Of a stretch of 64,000 bases of DNA, positions 62,746 to 64,000 are shown in pieces (the stretch's first letter is position 1; every line of letters begins with the position of its first letter). The DNA comes from Veillonella rogosae JCM 15642. Lineage in GTDB: Bacteria > Bacillota > Negativicutes > Veillonellales > Veillonellaceae. The stretch is from the NCBI RefSeq assembly GCF_002959775.1, contig NZ_PPCX01000007.1:36342-100341 (forward strand), in the 5' to 3' direction. The notes beneath the pieces are model-generated. The model was given only the letters and a program-made list of their open reading frames with translations. It searched no databases and had not been told where the DNA came from. The position numbers and the translations under genes are program-made.

Positions 62746-62766
62746 TATAGGACAAAAAGTGTTGCT
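62746..62766 (+). repeat. Internal 21-bp copy of the left terminal repeat
   Basis: Identical to bases 62657-62677 and in the same orientation, 89 bases further in. It lacks the terminal GGGT. Confidence 0.9.
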
Positions 62767-62851
62767 AAAAAGTCGGAAACCCCTTGATTTTACTGACTCA
62801 AAAAAGGTTTTATCTTTCTAAAGAGATATATTTTTTAGAAGGAGTATAATT

Positions 62852-63970
62852 ATGAAACTAGTCAGATGCCCTAATTGTGGTTTCGTCTGTAAGAGAAATG
62901 GTAAAACAAGTGCGGGTTCTCAACGTTGGTATTGTAATCAATGTTCTTGCTCATTCACAAATAAAGTGAATAAAACTAATAATAATTTACAGATATTTTT
63001 GGATTGGTTATTTGGTAAACACACACAGTTAGATATGGCTGGCGATGGACGTTCATTTCGTAGAAAAACATCACAGTTTTGGGAGCTTTGGCCATTACCA
63101 CCAAAAGTTGAATCATCAAGTAGTGTGGTATTTGTTGATGGTATTTATTTAGCTAGAAATGCTTGTATTTTAATCTGTTGTAATGAGACGCATGTCTTAG
63201 GCTGGTATGTTTGTAGATATGAGCATTCTAAGGCTTGGGAGGCTTTATTACGACGTATTTCATCACCTATAGTAGTTATATCCGATGGTGGTACCGGCTT
63301 TCAAAAGGCATTAAAAAAAGTTTGGCCGAAAGCCAAACTACAAAGGTGCTTATTTCATGCATTTCAACAAGTAAAACGCTATACAACAATACGTCCTAAA
63401 ACGATTGCTGGTTGTGAGTTATATGGAATTGCAAGGGATTTATTAACAATACACACGCAAGATCATGCTATGAAGTGGGTACAAAACGTTATGTCATGGA
63501 AAGTACGACATAGGGTATTCCTATCAGAAATAACAGTTGATGAAAATGGTACGATACGACCTAAACATGAACGACTTATAAAAGCAGAAAATTCCTTAGT
63601 TAAATTGATTAACAAAAGATGTTTATTTACTTACTTAGATGCATCGTTAACATGTACCTGCCCAGCTACTAATAATCGTATAGAAGGTGGTGTAAATGCT
63701 CAGTTACGCACTATGTTACGTAATCATAGAGGAATGTCTATTGAAAGACGAATAAAAGCGGTGTTCTGGTGGTGCTATATGCACTCACCAAACCCGCTTT
63801 CTAATGCAGAAATACTTAAGGTTATGCCGACCAACAAGAGTATTTCTGATATATATCATACCATACATGAACAATCTAGGTTAGAAGCTTCTATTCCGAC
63901 TTGGGGTGATGCTATTGTTTGGAGTGATTTGCATAATTATGATTGCCTATTTACCAATCTTTGGGACTAA
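62852..63970 (+). CDS. IS256-family transposase, variant zinc-binding (IS1249-like) type
   Basis: 372 aa, apparently intact. An N-terminal zinc ribbon (Cys6, Cys9, Cys28, Cys31) should bind DNA ends. The RNase H-like DDE core has Asp96 (VVFVDGIYL), Asp145 (VVISDGGTGF) and Glu278 (TNNRIEGGVNAQLR), with the KLQRCLFHAFQQVK helix typical of MULE/IS256 enzymes. AGAAGGAG precedes ATG 62852. The gene stops 3 bases before the right terminal repeat. Function as a cut-and-paste or copy-out transposase is from family. Confidence 0.93.
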   Translation: MKLVRCPNCGFVCKRNGKTSAGSQRWYCNQCSCSFTNKVNKTNNNLQIFLDWLFGKHTQLDMAGDGRSFRRKTSQFWELWPLPPKVESSSSVVFVDGIYLARNACILICCNETHVLGWYVCRYEHSKAWEALLRRISSPIVVISDGGTGFQKALKKVWPKAKLQRCLFHAFQQVKRYTTIRPKTIAGCELYGIARDLLTIHTQDHAMKWVQNVMSWKVRHRVFLSEITVDENGTIRPKHERLIKAENSLVKLINKRCLFTYLDASLTCTCPATNNRIEGGVNAQLRTMLRNHRGMSIERRIKAVFWWCYMHSPNPLSNAEILKVMPTNKSISDIYHTIHEQSRLEASIPTWGDAIVWSDLHNYDCLFTNLWD

Positions 63971-63973
63971 AAT

Positions 63974-63998
63974 AGCAACACTTTTTGTCCTATAACCC
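63974..63998 (-). repeat. Right terminal inverted repeat of the IS
   Basis: 25 bases, perfect reverse complement of 62653-62677. Confidence 0.95.
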
Positions 63999-64000
63999 TA

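Larger units (their letters stand above)
62653..63998 (+). mobile_element. Complete IS256-like (IS1249-type) insertion sequence
   Basis: 1346 bp bounded by perfect 25-bp terminal inverted repeats (62653-62677 and 63974-63998, beginning GGGTTATAGGACAAAAAG). One intact transposase gene fills the interior. TAAATAAT lies just outside the left end, and the two bases visible outside the right end (TA) agree with an 8-bp target duplication, the usual size for the family; the remainder is beyond the window. Confidence 0.92.

Noticed and set aside
1014..64000. CRISPR arrays, tRNA and rRNA genes
   Set aside because: No regularly spaced repeats, cloverleaf-like sequences or rRNA segments were recognised by eye; a tRNAscan-SE run would settle the tRNA question.

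Overview
The window is a gene-dense, low-to-moderate G+C stretch of a diderm Firmicute (Negativicutes), most likely Veillonella. The evidence is a complete lipopolysaccharide and outer-membrane assembly cluster sitting among Firmicute-type housekeeping genes, two tandem SLH-domain porins of the OmpM type, and an MlaD with a fused C-terminal beta-barrel. Genus assignment is from recognition of these proteins, not from a database search. Nearly all genes lie on the + strand; only the threonine/serine exporter is on the - strand.

Layout. 1-9.9 kb is housekeeping: the 3' end of ftsH, a ThrE-type exporter, birA-coaX, dusB, greA-lysS and an ornithine-decarboxylase-like gene. 9.9-13.1 kb is a purine salvage/catabolism unit: a sigmaA promoter, a divergent purine-class riboswitch overlapping a 16-bp terminator, an NCS2 permease and a guanine deaminase. 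13.1-20.1 kb holds a CDF-like transporter, serS, a small transaldolase, glpX, murA and an mreB with a long basic N-terminal extension. 20.2-24 kb encodes exported proteins (AMIN/NAGPA-like, a tiny biotinyl-fold protein without the lysine, an S55/SpoIVB-like protease). 24-28.3 kb is mlaE-mlaF-mlaD and a TolC-like protein. 28.6-35.3 kb is tamB and bamA. 35.4-55.3 kb is three Skp-like chaperones and then lpxD, an LpxL-type acyltransferase, lpxC, fabZ, lpxA, lpxI, lpxB, msbA, kdtA, lpxK, kdsB, kdsA, kdsD, kdsC, a second LpxL-type acyltransferase, lptC, lptA, lptB and lptF/G. 55.4-58.8 kb has a DUF3084 coiled-coil protein, an RNase H-fold protein, a YitT-family protein and signal peptidase I. 59-62.5 kb is the two ompM porins, and 62.65-64 kb is a complete IS256-like (IS1249-type) insertion sequence.

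How it works together. Lipid A-Kdo is made (LpxA, C, D, I, B, K, KdtA, LpxL-type; Kdo from KdsD, A, C, B), flipped by MsbA and moved by LptB/F/C/A. Skp, BamA and TamB serve beta-barrel and envelope assembly, MlaEFD serves phospholipid traffic, and OmpM tethers the outer membrane to peptidoglycan through its SLH domain. In Veillonella and relatives the SLH domain is known to bind peptidoglycan carrying a polyamine, so the decarboxylase at 7.8 kb may be functionally linked. GlpX and the small transaldolase fit a gluconeogenic lactate-using lifestyle.

The best leads for new biology are: the apparent ON-type guanine-class riboswitch (10114-10212); a 19-bp element identical in both ompM leaders at about +50; the mreB extension overlapping murA; three Skp paralogues with different membrane anchors; the lysine-less secreted biotinyl-fold protein next to an S55 protease and mla genes; very long hairpin terminators; and the duplicated left end of the IS.
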